A DNA stretch of 35,000 nt from assembly GCA_903813345.2 (NCBI GenBank), contig CAIIXF020000074.1:1-35000 (forward strand). The letters are read 5' to 3'. The position numbers were made by a program, and so were the translations under genes. Below the pieces are notes generated by a model, which was not told the DNA's origin, searched no databases, and worked only from the letters and a program-made list of their open reading frames with translations. Origin of the DNA: Owenia fusiformis (lineage: Eukaryota; Annelida; Polychaeta; Sabellida; Oweniidae). Positions 1-9,774 of this stretch are shown here, piece after piece. How positions within the stretch are numbered: the stretch's first letter is position 1; every line of letters begins with the position of its first letter.

Positions 1-940
1 ATGTGCATAGCCCTACCTTGTAGTCGTGCCTCCCGATATCGTCTGACGCCCTACAACGCTGGCGATCTAACATTCGATTCAGTCGTGAGTTGATACAAAA
101 TCAACCAATCAGATTTTAGATAAATATTTCCAACTCGCGTTCGAATTGCGTTTTCCGTCGTGGTTTGCTTCCTCGTAGTTACAAAAACCGGTTTATTTCC
201 GATTAGTCTACCACACAGGATTCATAATAAAGTGTTGCTCAGTTTCTGTGTTCCAGTGAAATATACTTTAAAATATCATACTACCGCGACTGCAAAAGCT
301 TTGTGTATTAATAATTTCGTTTAGCAGACCGTTACAATACTATAAAACATGATCCACCGCATTATACAATTGTAATTGATAAAGGGTGCAAACCATTGGA
401 CATCGTCGTTTTTTTAATCAATATATTATTTGCTTGAGCTTTAGTCATCGCTTTCTGAGCGTTAACAAGTGTTTAAACGCTTTCATATGTTTTAACATCG
501 TTGTACACTTGGGCCTTTGCGAATGTTTGAGTGGTTGCCTATGCTTGAAAGTAATTTGAGTTTTATCATACCTTTGAGTGTTTGCCTATGTTTTAGCCTT
601 ATTGTTTATTTGAGCATTATTTTATTTTCCGGTCGTATGTTTTAGCATATTGTCGTACACATACATATTGAACTTTCCATGTATTTCGACGCTTTTAAAG
701 TACCATAACCGTGCAAGCCGAACGAAAAGGGCGAATGTGTAAAGAGCGTTCACACCCATATATAAACAAATATTGAGAGACCATTAACACGCATATAAGA
801 TGAATATTGAATGAGCGTTGACACTCATAATAACGACCATTGAGAGAACTTAGCTTTCACACCCATACAAAAACCATCCAGACGTCTTATCCGATAGTGT
901 TGAGTCTGTTGATACGTAGCAAGAAATGGCAGAATCTTTA
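1..940. other. No gene recognised; AT-rich intergenic DNA
   Basis: No open frame with convincing splice sites or a recognisable protein motif was seen. A short phrase of the form TTTGAGTGNTTGCCTATG occurs twice around 525-595, and a motif containing TTCACACCCATA occurs twice around 748-870. Both look like decayed low-copy repeats. Confidence 0.5.
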
Positions 941-949
941 AACACTAGT

Positions 950-1343
950 TAGAGTCCATTTCACTGCTTCATTTCGTCAGTAGAACGGCAAAAATAAGAA
1001 ATTGGGAGACCATTGTGCAATAATATATGGAAAAGTATATTCATAATGTACATGAATGACATTTGTATATTTCAGATTTTTTAGTTTTTTGTGCAATAAG
1101 CCTGTACCGTCTTGTAATTTGAAGAATTTCAGCCATGTTAATCTTATTGAAAATAACATGGCAGAGAAACATCCAAATATAAGAGGCCACACACTTTATA
1201 AGCCAAACTAGAAGCAATCCAAGATATACAAATGTCATTCATGTACATTATGAATATACTTTTCCATATATTATTGCACAATGGTCTCCCAATTTCTTAT
1301 ATTTGCCGTTCTACTGACGAAATGAAGCAGTGAAATGGACTCT
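950..1343. repeat. Foldback (inverted-repeat) element, about 394 bp
   Basis: The left arm (about 950-1072) is the near-perfect reverse complement of the right arm (about 1224-1343). Both arms hold TAGAGTCCATTTCACTGCTT at the outer end and CATGAATGACATTTGTATAT at the inner end. The unpaired centre (1073-1223) contains a GAAAATAACATGGCAGAGAA segment that reappears on the minus strand near 9.6 kb. A clean target-site duplication was not found, so the superfamily is unknown. This is probably a non-autonomous DNA transposon. It lies immediately beside the 3' tail of the LINE. Confidence 0.8.
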
Positions 1344-1357
1344 ACACTATTCTGATA

Positions 1358-2016
1358 TTTTTTATTTATTTATTTATTGGAAACGCTTTTATTACAGCGG
1401 AACACAAATGGTTCTTCCAGACATTGGCAAAACATTTAAAAGCATATATCAGTTTACAGGCATTATATATAAGAAACTAAAACATGTTATTGGGTCTGGG
1501 GTTTATATACACATTTTAAAAGACCCTTTACACATTTATCGAACTTAAAAGCTTCTTCTTGTCCCCACAATGTAAAAATGTCCTCACCTAAGGCCCAACA
1601 TGTTTTAATTTGCACACTGGCTGATAGAAGACCTGACGATAGTGCTGGATTACATTTTTCAAGAACATTTTTATAAAAAGTATTTCTATCATTACCAAAG
1701 AAAGGGCAAACAAAAAGTCTATGTTGGATGGTGTCTTTTACATTTTTATCACATAACGTACATATTCCATTTCCCTGTCCCCATTTTTCGTATTCTGTTT
1801 TTAAGCCAAAACACCCTGATCTAGCTTTGAACTTTAATTTTTGCCCATAGAAGTCAAAATCTGTGGTCAGGTAGTTTTTTAAGAAGGGATGGGGATTTAG
1901 ACATCGATACAGTGAGAGTGAAGACTTTTCATTCAATGCAGATTTAAAATTATTAAGCCTTTCTTGATCTGATATTTTGATAAGGGCCTGATACCAGTCA
2001 ATATCATCTCTGTAGA
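1358..2016 (-). mobile_element. LINE (non-LTR retrotransposon) fragment: C-terminus of reverse-transcriptase ORF and 3' tail
   Basis: On the minus strand an open frame runs from the element junction at 2016 to a stop at 1487, although a methionine first appears at 1936. It contains CTLCDKNVKDTIQHRLFVC, a CxxC-x9-H-x4-C zinc-binding motif. This motif is typical of the region after the reverse-transcriptase domain in Jockey/CR1-type LINEs (zf-RVT). A KFKARSGCFGL segment precedes it. After the stop, about 110 bases of 3' UTR end in an AAATAAATAA tail (1358-1380), a typical LINE 3' end. The reverse-transcriptase core is absent, so this copy cannot move itself. It continues at 14001-14500 in the same orientation and in frame once the large element between them is removed. 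The clade is uncertain. Confidence 0.88.
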
Positions 2017-2018
2017 TA

Positions 2019-2055
2019 CCCAGCTAACAATTTTACGTTGTGATAACGTCGTCAG
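2019..2055 (+). repeat. Left terminal inverted repeat of the 12-kb element
   Basis: It starts CCCAGCTAACA and contains TTTTACGTT and then GATAACGTCG. It pairs with 13962-13998 in reverse complement: 10 of the first 11 bases match, followed by gapped similarity around ACGT cores. It is preceded by TA. Confidence 0.8.
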
Positions 2056-2090
2056 AATATATGTCTCAAGTTGTAGCAACGTTAAATATG

Positions 2091-4560
2091 GAACGTTGTA
2101 GGTACAGGAAGGTGTGGACTCGCACAGATGTTTAAAGAACGTTACATTTGACTTAAATATCACGTGTCAGGAACGTAGTAGCGACCTTAACAATTACGTC
2201 ACCAAAATAACGAAAATGTAACGTACTTACATTACGTCATAAATACGTGGCCAATCTAAATTTCTGGTAACGTTGATATGGAACGTTGTAGGTACAGGAA
2301 GGTGTGGACTCGCACAGATGTTTAAAGAACGTTACATTTGACTTAAATATCACGTGTCAGGAACGTAGTAGCGACCTTAACAATAACGTCGCCAAAATAA
2401 CGAAACTGTAACGTACTTACATTACGTCATATATACGTGGCCAATCTAAATTTCTGGTAACGTTGATATGGAACGTTGTAGGTACAGGAAGGTGTGGACT
2501 CGTATAGATGTTTAAAGAACGTTACATTTGACTTAAATATCACGTGTCAGGAACGTAGTAGCGACCTTAACAATTACGTCACCAAAATAACGAAAATGTA
2601 ACGTACTTACATTACGTCATAAATACGTGGCCAATCTAAATTTCTGGTAACGTTGATATGGAACGTTGTAGGTACAGGAAGGTGTGGACTCGTATAGATG
2701 TTTAAAGAACGTTACATTTGACTTAAATATCACGTGTCAGGAACGTAGTAGCGACCTTAACAATTACGTCACCAAAATAACGAAAATGTAACGTACTTAC
2801 ATTACGTCATAAATACGTGGCCAATCTAAATTTCTGGTAACGTTGATATGGAACGTTGTAGGTACAGGAAGGTGTGGACTCGCACAGATGTTTAAAGAAC
2901 GTTACATTTGACTTAAATATCACGTGTCAGGAACGTAGTAGCGACCTTAACAATAACGTCGCCAAAATAACGAAACTGTAACGTACTTACATTACGTCAT
3001 ATATACGTGGCCAATCTAAATTTCTGGTAACGTTGATATGGAACGTTGTAGGTACAGGAAGGTGTGGACTCGCATAGATGTTTAAAGAACGTTACATTTG
3101 ACTTAAATATCACGTGTCAGGAACGTAGTAGCGACCTTAACAATTACGTCACCAAAATAACGAAAATGTAACGTACTTACATTACGTCATAAATACGTGG
3201 CCAATCTAAATTTCTGGTAACGTTGATATGGAACGTTGTAGGTACAGGAAGGTGTGGACTCGCACAGATGTTTAAAGAACGTTACATTTGACTTAAATAT
3301 CACGTGTCAGGAACGTAGTAGCGACCTTAACAATAACGTCGCCAAAATAACGAAACTGTAACGTACTTACATTACGTCATATATACGTGGCCAATCTAAA
3401 TTTCTGGTTACGTTGATATGGAACGTTGTAGGTACAGGAAGGTGTGGACTCGCATAGATGTTTAAAAAACGTTACATTTGACTTAAATATCACGTGTCAG
3501 GAACGTAGTAGCGACCTTAACAATTACGTCACCAAAATAACGAAAATGTAACGTACTTACATTACGTCATAAATACGTGGCCAATCTAAATTTCTGGTAA
3601 CGTTGATATGGAACGTTGTAGGTACAGGAAGGTGTGGACTCGCACAGATGTTTAAAGAACGTTACATTTGACTTAAATATCACGTGCCAGGAACGTGGAA
3701 CCTTCCTAAACGATGACTTCGCCAAAATAACGAAAATGTAACGTACTTACATTACGTCATAAATACGTGGCCAATCTAAATTTCTGATACGTTAATTATG
3801 GAACGTTGTAGGTACAGGAAGTTGTGGACTCGCACAGATGTTCAAAGAACGTTACATTTGACTTAAATATCACGTGCCAGGAACGTAGAACCAACCTAAA
3901 CGATAACTTCGCAAAAATAACGAGACTGTAATGTGCTTATGCAACGTCACATATACGTGGCCAGTTTTAAGTTCTGGTACGTTAATTATGGAACGTTGTA
4001 GGTACAGGAAGGTGTGGACTCGCACAGATGTTTAAAGAACGTTACATTTGACTTAAATATCACGTGCGAGGAATGTAGAACCAACCTTAACAATGACTTC
4101 GCAAAAATAGTGAGACTGTAATGTGCTTAAGCAACGTAACATATACCTGGCCAGTTTAAAGTTCTGGTAACGTTTGTCTTGGACCGATGTAGGCACAGGA
4201 AGGTCTGGACTCGCACAGATGTTTATACAACGTTACATTTTATACTTAAATATCATGTGCTAGGAATGTAGTAGCAACCTTAACAATGACTGCAAAAATA
4301 AAATAACAGACTGTAACGTGCTAATGCAACGTCACATATACGTGGCCAAGTTAAAGTTCTGGTAACATTAACTATAGAACGTTGTAGGCAAAGGAAAGTG
4401 TGGACACGCATAAATGAGTATACAAGTTACGTTCGACTTAGATATCACGAGCCAGGAATGTAGTACCAACCTTAACAACGACTTTGCCAAAATAAAGAAA
4501 CTGTAACGTGCTTGTCACATACATGGCAAATTCATAACTTCTGGTTACATCAAGTTAGGA
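2091..4560. repeat. Tandem array, 190-bp unit, about 13 copies, ACGT-rich
   Basis: Unit starts (GAACGTTGTAGG) fall at 2091, 2281, 2471, 2661, 2851, 3041, 3231, 3421, 3611, 3801 and 3991, exactly 190 bases apart. Diverged units follow near 4181 and 4377 and the array dissolves after about 4560. Copies toward the element end are nearly identical and inner ones are degraded, as expected for ongoing homogenisation or expansion at the outer side. Two variants alternate over part of the array. Type A has CAATTACGTCACC and CATAAATACG. Type B has CAATAACGTCGCC and CATATATACG. A typical unit carries nine ACGT cores. The array contains no ORF and looks structural or satellite-like. Confidence 0.95.
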
Positions 4561-4599
4561 CAACACATGCAAGGAATGTTCTAGTAACCTTAATTATGC

Positions 4600-4950
4600 C
4601 GTCAACAAGATATAGTGATAGTAATGACTAACGTCCAGTTAAATGAATCATTACATGAACATAATTTAAAGTTCCTGTACAGGAAGATGTAGACACCGAT
4701 GTTCAGTAAAATTATATATAACACACTAAGCCTAACATTTTCACATGTGAAGGTAAAACACAACTAACTTATGCTTTGACTTATTAACAAATGTATATTG
4801 TTTTTCCAATAATTAATGAGTTAATACACAAGAACTTTTTTGAGCATCCATATAGAGAATATTGACACACAGAATTGAACTTAAATATAATTACAGTCTC
4901 GTATGTCATCTATCAAAAATCTATCCTATCGTTAATAAGTTTTATTAAGT
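4600..4950. other. Decayed AT-rich sequence inside the 12-kb element
   Basis: This stretch follows the degraded end of the 190-bp array. Short phrases still recall the unit (for example CCTGTACAGGAAGATGTAGAC near 4675), but no gene or intact repeat is visible. Confidence 0.5.
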
Positions 4951-5159
4951 ATTTTATTAACCCCTAAACGGTTAAGGGGGTGGGGAGATTTGCCGTTCTG
5001 GCTTGTCTTAAAATTGAATTAGGCATATTTTAACTAATAAATCGTGACTATATTGTATTTACTGAGGGATATACACTGTATCAAAAATCGAGCATTTAAT
5101 AACTGATTTATCCTATACTTAGTAGATTATGAGAATTAAATATGCATTGAAATTTCCCA

Positions 5160-5245
5160 TTTTTCCCCAAATTTTTTTTCACATTTTAAAAAAAAAGATT
5201 TTCACATTTTTTTCAAATTTTTTTTTCAAATTTTATTTTTCAAAA
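5160..5245. repeat. Low-complexity T/A-rich tract
   Basis: Runs of T and A separated by CAAA and CACA make up this simple sequence. No function is inferred. Confidence 0.8.
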
Positions 5246-5400
5246 TATGAGTTAGGCTATATGAGTTTGATAATCTCAGAAACTTAAAAAACCACTTTAA
5301 AACACCAAGAAAATGTGTATCTTAAGTATATTTTTGAATTTTGGAACTTTATAAGGTATATGACGTTCCAAGAACATCAGTAGGTATGAAATACATCTGT

Positions 5401-5534
5401 TATGTACGGTCGGTTTTGGATACAGGGTTTATCCCTCGGGAAATATGTGTATATCCCTTGGTCCCTGCGGTCCCTCGGGATATACACATATTTCCCTTGG
5501 GATAAAACCTGTATCCAAAACCTCCCAGTACATA
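5401..5534. repeat. Strong hairpin (about 55-bp arms)
   Basis: The left arm (5401-5457) contains GGTTTTGGATACAGGGTTTA and GGGAAATATGTGTATATCCC. The right arm (about 5475-5534) is its reverse complement with a few mismatches. The short loop holds CTTGGTCCCTGCGGTCCCTC. It sits near the centre of the degraded inverted-repeat element. It may be a separate palindromic insertion. Confidence 0.85.
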
Positions 5535-5735
5535 ACCCTTATATATCTCCCGCTCAACTCAGATATCAATTATATTCCCGCATGTTATTTACCTATAACA
5601 CTACTAAGTATGGGATTAACCTTTGATGATATTTCGATATTTCATTTCCGAGATTGTGCCCAGATCTCGGCAGATCTATTCACCCCCTTTACTATGAATG
5701 TAATTATCTATAGCCTAACTGTTTAGGGGTTATAT

Positions 5736-5985
5736 TATTTTTCTGAACGGGAATGAATAAATATTCTAATTTGAGCTTGAACAAATGCTCTATTAGTTAA
5801 CATGGTATTGATTTTCAAAAAGCAATAATGACCATTTTAAGTTGGGAATAAATCTAGAAAAATTGCATGTTTCAGATATGAAGCCATTATATCTATGCAA
5901 TCTTAAAAGTACTGTCCCGTTACTTGTTATAGAGATAACAATTTAATTCAAACTGGCTTGCTTCTCGGAACAGATATTGTTTATG
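5736..5985. other. No feature recognised (possible 3' flank of the minus-strand exon chain)
   Basis: AT-rich sequence with no conserved repeat. If the exon ending at 5986 is real, this would be its 3' UTR or downstream flank. No canonical AATAAA was seen on the minus strand here. Confidence 0.35.
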
Positions 5986-6136
5986 CTAAGTGTTCATTTT
6001 TCCTTGAAAGCATGAGCTCTCATTGGTCCTCATCACTTTCCAAATGTTTTTTTCAAATGACTTGTACAGCTCAGTCGTTGTTTCTCTGGTTGCATGTTTA
6101 ACACATTGCCATTTCTGCTTGTTTTTGGACATTTTC
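5986..6136 (-). CDS. Possible terminal coding exon, unknown protein (in 12-kb element)
   Basis: On the minus strand a strong acceptor, TTGATTTTTTCCAG, is followed by G and then 49 codons to a TAG stop. The peptide is basic and hydrophilic, contains KMSKNKQKWQCVKH and YKSFEKNIWKV, and matches no family I know. The exon opens in phase 2, the phase in which the preceding candidate exon (6564/6573-6814) ends. What supports it is the acceptor quality, the phase agreement and its non-repetitive composition. The lack of a recognisable domain argues against it. It could be the C-terminus of a gene carried by the large element, or chance. Confidence 0.4.
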
Positions 6137-6563
6137 CTGGAAAAAATCAATCTATTGAAAAGTATGAAATGTAACCTGTATACCCACACCCACTCTGTAT
6201 ATTTTGCAGTGTCATTTTCAACCAAAATTGAGCTAGCGATCTATTCTTTACAATCTCAGATACAATATGTCTCAAAGGTCTACAATGTGTTGTAAATCAG
6301 TAAGTTATTGAGGATTAAAAGTGCGAAAATCGGGAAATTTTTTTAATTCTTCCAAATATAAATCTGGGAGCCATATATATAAATTAAAATACATAATTGT
6401 AAAATTATTTGGTAAAATACTCTAGTATTCCTGAAGTAAAGTCTGCACTTTATATTTTTAGAATAGAATGACAAGGATCTTGCTAGATTTGATTCTGCTG
6501 TAAACTTAATACAAGTATATATAAAATACTTCTATAATGAATAATAGATTAACCTGGACTTAC

Positions 6564-6814
6564 CGAAGTCACTTTCCTCGCAACTCCCCAAGCTCAGAGG
6601 ACTCTAGACTGCCTAACTTCCAAACCGTCAAATGTTCCATTCTGCTTGTACTGCTAGTTTGTCTGAAATATTTTAGAGACTTGTAGTATAAACATTTTAT
6701 TAGTTGGTTATCTGAAAATGCACCTGAGGGTGTAATCTTTCTTCCACCAGATCTGATCTTTGTCTCAGGAGACTTTTTGGGACTACTCTGGGATAAAACA
6801 ATCCCTATGCTCAT
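6564..6814 (-). CDS. Possible coding exon, unknown protein, with an in-frame stop near its strong donor
   Basis: On the minus strand the acceptor CTATAAACAG precedes an open frame of 81 codons. The frame has a basic, serine-rich start (SSPKKSPETKIRSGGRK) and ends ...SSELGELRGK. The consensus donor CG|GTAAGT lies at 6564/6563, but a TGA (6571-6569) falls in frame five bases before it. A weaker donor, AAA|GTGACT, nine bases upstream (exon end 6573) avoids the stop. Either choice ends in phase 2 and fits the exon at 5986-6136. The acceptor is in phase 0, matching the end of the exon at 7004-7069. The gene may therefore be a pseudogene by one nonsense mutation, or may use the weaker site. The function was not recognised. 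Confidence 0.38.
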
Positions 6815-7003
6815 CTGTTTATAGATCCCTAGTAGCTTTTTGTACTATCCTTTTGTATTTCTACAGTAGAATCATATAGCCAAAACATTCCTTCGTTGAC
6901 TCTCATAATCTTCATCCAATGATCTAACTAGAGATCTATTTATTAAAATATTCTATTGGATAATAATTTGAAATGTTGGAACGGTAGGCAGGAAAGTAGA
7001 TAC

Positions 7004-7069
7004 CTGAGAATGACTCTTAACTTTCTGAGATAAAATATGGCAGGTCAACTTCGGGTCAGTGTGACACCT
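7004..7069 (-). CDS. Possible 66-bp coding exon (22 codons, phase 0-0)
   Basis: On the minus strand the segment lies between the acceptor TATTATTTCTAG and the donor CTCAG|GTATCT. Only one frame is open throughout, giving RCHTDPKLTCHILSQKVKSH and two more residues. It enters and leaves in phase 0 and so joins directly to the exon at 6814. The exon is very short, so chance is a real alternative. Its support is the pair of good splice sites and the fit with its neighbour. It lies just downstream of the duplicated exon-like cassettes at 7.1 and 7.6 kb. Confidence 0.3.
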
Positions 7070-7084
7070 CTAGAAATAATATAG

Positions 7085-7745
7085 GCCTACCTGATTAGCA
7101 TAACACCACTCATCTCAACACAGCCAAAATCATCTCAGGGTTATCATGGGTGAAGGCTACAACAATCCTGAAAACAGAATAGGTAGATGGGAAAATAGAG
7201 GACAATAGTAGTACTTTAAAAGACTGTTACTTTATTTTATACTTTTATTTCAAATTGTATTGATTAAGATAAGACCTTTAAATTGTGAATATGATGAGTA
7301 AATCTACTGAGATGTTTTAACATTGTGTCAATCAGGATTAAGTTTAAACCTTTTAAAAGAACTTAATTATATAGCAGTCATACTTTTAAAATTTGCACAG
7401 GGTGCCAAATTAAATAGCACCAAATTAAAGCAATTTACAGTATCTCATTTGCTGTGAAACTGTGAAAGTTAAATAATAACTGCATTAAATACAAATGAAT
7501 ACTTTCTGAAGCAAGGAGCCACAAATGATGGAAGTTAATTAAATCAAATGATGAAATAATATACCTGATTAGTATGAAACACCATCATCTAAACACAACC
7601 AACAAGGTCTCAGGGTTATCATGGATGAAAGCTACAAAAATCTGGTTCATCTCCTACTTCTGAAAACAGAGTAGAGAACTATTGTACACTAAGATGGAAA
7701 AACAGATGACAATAGTAGTTTTTTAAAGGCTGATAAAAGTTAACT
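7085..7745 (-). repeat. Two diverged copies of a roughly 475-bp-spaced cassette with splice-like borders
   Basis: Copy 1 (7560-7745) and copy 2 (7085-7235) share CTCAGGGTTATCATGG, GAAAACAGA and GACAATAGTAGT. Read on the minus strand, each has the acceptor CTGTTTTCAG and ends in AATCAG|GTA, bounding 95 bases (7565-7659) and 77 bases (7091-7167). In one shared frame both encode VAF-x-HDNPE-x(2)-L-x-V-x-R followed by TGA. Neither cassette is open in any frame along its full length, so they may be untranslated or alternative exons, or simply duplicated DNA. Confidence 0.5.
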
Positions 7746-7907
7746 TAACTTAAAAGAAATTAACTTTCATTGAATTCGATCAATAAAAACAAAGCTTAAT
7801 TTCAGATTTGCTGAAGATGAAATATACTTTTAAGTGTCTATCAATTGTTAAAAGGCGTGTGCTTATAACAAACACCATTTCGATTAAAAAATATTAATAT
7901 CAATAAT

Positions 7908-8122
7908 CAGGCCCGTAGCCAGGATTTGCCAAGGGGGGTTCATTTTTCCAAAATTTCAAGGGGGGGTTCACATTTGACAATTTTGGCCCAAATATGGACA
8001 AAATCACTTGAGAAGTGCTCAAAATGGTGAAAACTGCATGATTTTGAAAGAATTTTTGGCCAGGGGGGGGGGGGGGGTTCGCCCGAACCCTGCGAACCCC
8101 CCCCCCCCTGGCTACGGGCCTG
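7908..8122. mobile_element. MITE, 215 bp, with CAGGCCCGTAGCCAGG termini and ATAAT target duplication
   Basis: It begins CAGGCCCGTAGCCAGG and ends CCTGGCTACGGGCCTG. Near-perfect ATAAT repeats flank it at 7903-7907 and 8123-8127. The inside contains long G and C homopolymers, which also produce proline- and glycine-rich reading frames that are not genes. MITEs with this terminus are, as I recall, common in marine invertebrate genomes; I do not assign the superfamily. A partial copy lies at 24542-24615. Confidence 0.9.
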
Positions 8123-8337
8123 ATAATCATACAGTTTCAAGGAAGGTTGAAGTTCACCTTTCAGTCTCCGTAAATTGGTAAAGGGTGTATGCTTAATATG
8201 CTTAATAACAGACACATTTCCACATCAAAAACTGTCAAAGGCGAACCTAAATCATAATGGATAATGTTTGATTTTAAATTAAATTCACAAAATTTTGCCA
8301 GGCATATGTTATATACATATTAATACTAGCCTAAATA
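8123..8337. other. Spacer between two MITEs, nothing recognised
   Basis: A phrase near 8185-8218 (TGTATGCTTAATATGCTTAATAACAGACAC) recalls one near 7857-7875 (GTGTGCTTATAACAAACACC), suggesting an older duplication around the MITE. No coding potential is seen. Confidence 0.4.
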
Positions 8338-9134
8338 AATTTCACCCTATGGAGACAGAGCCTGTGGGAAATATTGGGTGCGGCGCAAATGAGCGGAGGA
8401 TGCGGAGCTAACGGTCATTTTTGAATTTAAAATTGGGATATTTCTGAAACTAAGCCGTTTTGGGACTTCAAATATACCAAAATATGTGTATTTGACACTA
8501 AATATCAATAAAATTGTGAAATTAGTAGTGCAATTCATTTTATAGCGACGCAGTATGCCTTAAACATTTCCCAGACCTATATATTTTGAGACTATCCTTT
8601 TAATACTGAGTCCCCAGCATTCATAAAAAATGGTGTTCAAGATACACTACCCATGCAAATTATTTTTGCATCTTGGAAGCCAGGCAGTATCTGTGTGGAG
8701 CTCCTCCGCACCCAATATTTAGAGGGGGCTCATATCTGAAAAACATTTCCGAATTTTTATAAAAGCACACAGATACTGCCTGGCTTCCAAGATGCAAAAA
8801 TAATTTGTATAGATAGTGTACCTTGAACACCATTTTTTATGAATGCTGGGGACTCAGTATTAAAAGGATAATTTCAAAATATATAGGTCTGGGAAAGGTT
8901 TAAGGCACACTGTGTCGCTACAGACATGACAGAATGAATTGCGCTACTATTTTCACAATTGTATTGATATTTGGTGTCAAATACACATATCTTGGTATAT
9001 TTGAAGTCCCAAAACGGCTTAGTTTCAGAAATATCCCAAATTTAAATTCAAAAATGACCGTTAGCTCCGCACCCTCCGCTCATTTGCTCCGCACCCAATA
9101 TTTCCCACAGGCTCTGTCTGCATAGGGTGAATTT
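8338..9134. mobile_element. Long foldback element, about 797 bp, with about 350-bp arms
   Basis: The ends mirror each other: AAATTTCACCCTATGGAGAC on the left, and on the right GCATAGGGTGAATTT as the reverse complement. The arms pair through the whole sequence, including TGGGACTTCAAATATACC with GGTATATTTGAAGTCCCA and TCTTGGAAGCCAGGCAGTAT with its complement. The unpaired centre is about 8690-8765 and holds another CTCCGCACCCAATATTT, a phrase also present near both ends. Two short mirrored ORFs result from the symmetry. This is a non-autonomous DNA transposon; no clear target duplication was established. Confidence 0.9.
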
Positions 9135-9774
9135 TGGAGCATAAATAAATGACATGTGAATTTGCTGAAGTGACGATTTCCCATGTTAAAAATAAGAGAA
9201 TTTTAGAGAGACCATACATCATGCGATTTATCGCATTCTACCCCCACTTTAACAAAAACCTGTATGGGCCAGTTATCTACGCCTGACGTTGTTGGTCTAC
9301 AACATTTCAGATTCAGGGAGTGGATAACAGGGCCAGACGAGTTTGGTTACCCCCACTTATGTTTTTTACAAATTTAAGTGGGGGTCGTAGAGTAGATGAG
9401 ATTACAGTAAAATTTTGAATGTTTGGAACTTCTCTGAATCTAAAAAATAAGCAATTAAAGGACCACATTGAAACAGAACATGTAAAAATAGAAACATTTA
9501 TACATGTTCTTACTTTTGTTTATTTTAGTTTGTTTTGTAGTTTAGCTATCATATCTGTGACCTCATATTTCAATGCTTCTCTGCCATGTTATTTTCAAAA
9601 AAATTAAAGAACTCCCTAAATATAGTATGCTATCTATTCACTGGTGATCCGCTCGATTACACTGGTTACCGAAACGGTTCGTTTTGGTAACAAAATGTCG
9701 GAACGTCGTAGGTACGATTTTTCTTTTTTCCTTATTTCACGCATTGTAGGCAGAATCCCCACAACATTTTTTCT
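9135..9774. other. Unassigned sequence with a small hairpin
   Basis: The hairpin 9349-9384 pairs ACCCCCACTTA with TAAGTGGGGGT, and a related TACCCCCACTTT occurs near 9240. On the minus strand near 9595-9555 a GAAAATAACATGGCAGAGAA segment resembles the centre of the foldback at 950-1343. No exon was convincing. Confidence 0.45.

Larger units (their letters stand above)
4952..5735. repeat. Old, degraded inverted-repeat element
   Basis: The outer ends mirror each other: TATTTTATTAACCCCTAAAC near 4951-4970 and its reverse complement near 5715-5735. Further matches inward are AGGGGGTGGGGAGATTTGCCG against AGGGGGTGAATAGATCTGCCG, and CTATACTTAGTAG against CCATACTTAGTAG. Overall similarity is low, indicating an old non-autonomous DNA transposon. 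A T-rich run and a younger strong hairpin lie inside it. Confidence 0.5.

Noticed and set aside
2091-4560. CRISPR-like regular repeats
   Set aside because: The repeats are contiguous 190-bp tandem units without unique spacers, and the context is eukaryotic transposon DNA.
7900-8215. Proline/glycine-rich ORFs of 76-91 codons on the minus strand
   Set aside because: They translate the G/C homopolymers and termini of the 7908-8122 MITE.
8347-9125. Two similar 63-codon ORFs on opposite strands (8347-8538 and 8934-9125)
   Set aside because: They are the same sequence read on the two arms of one palindrome and lack any motif.
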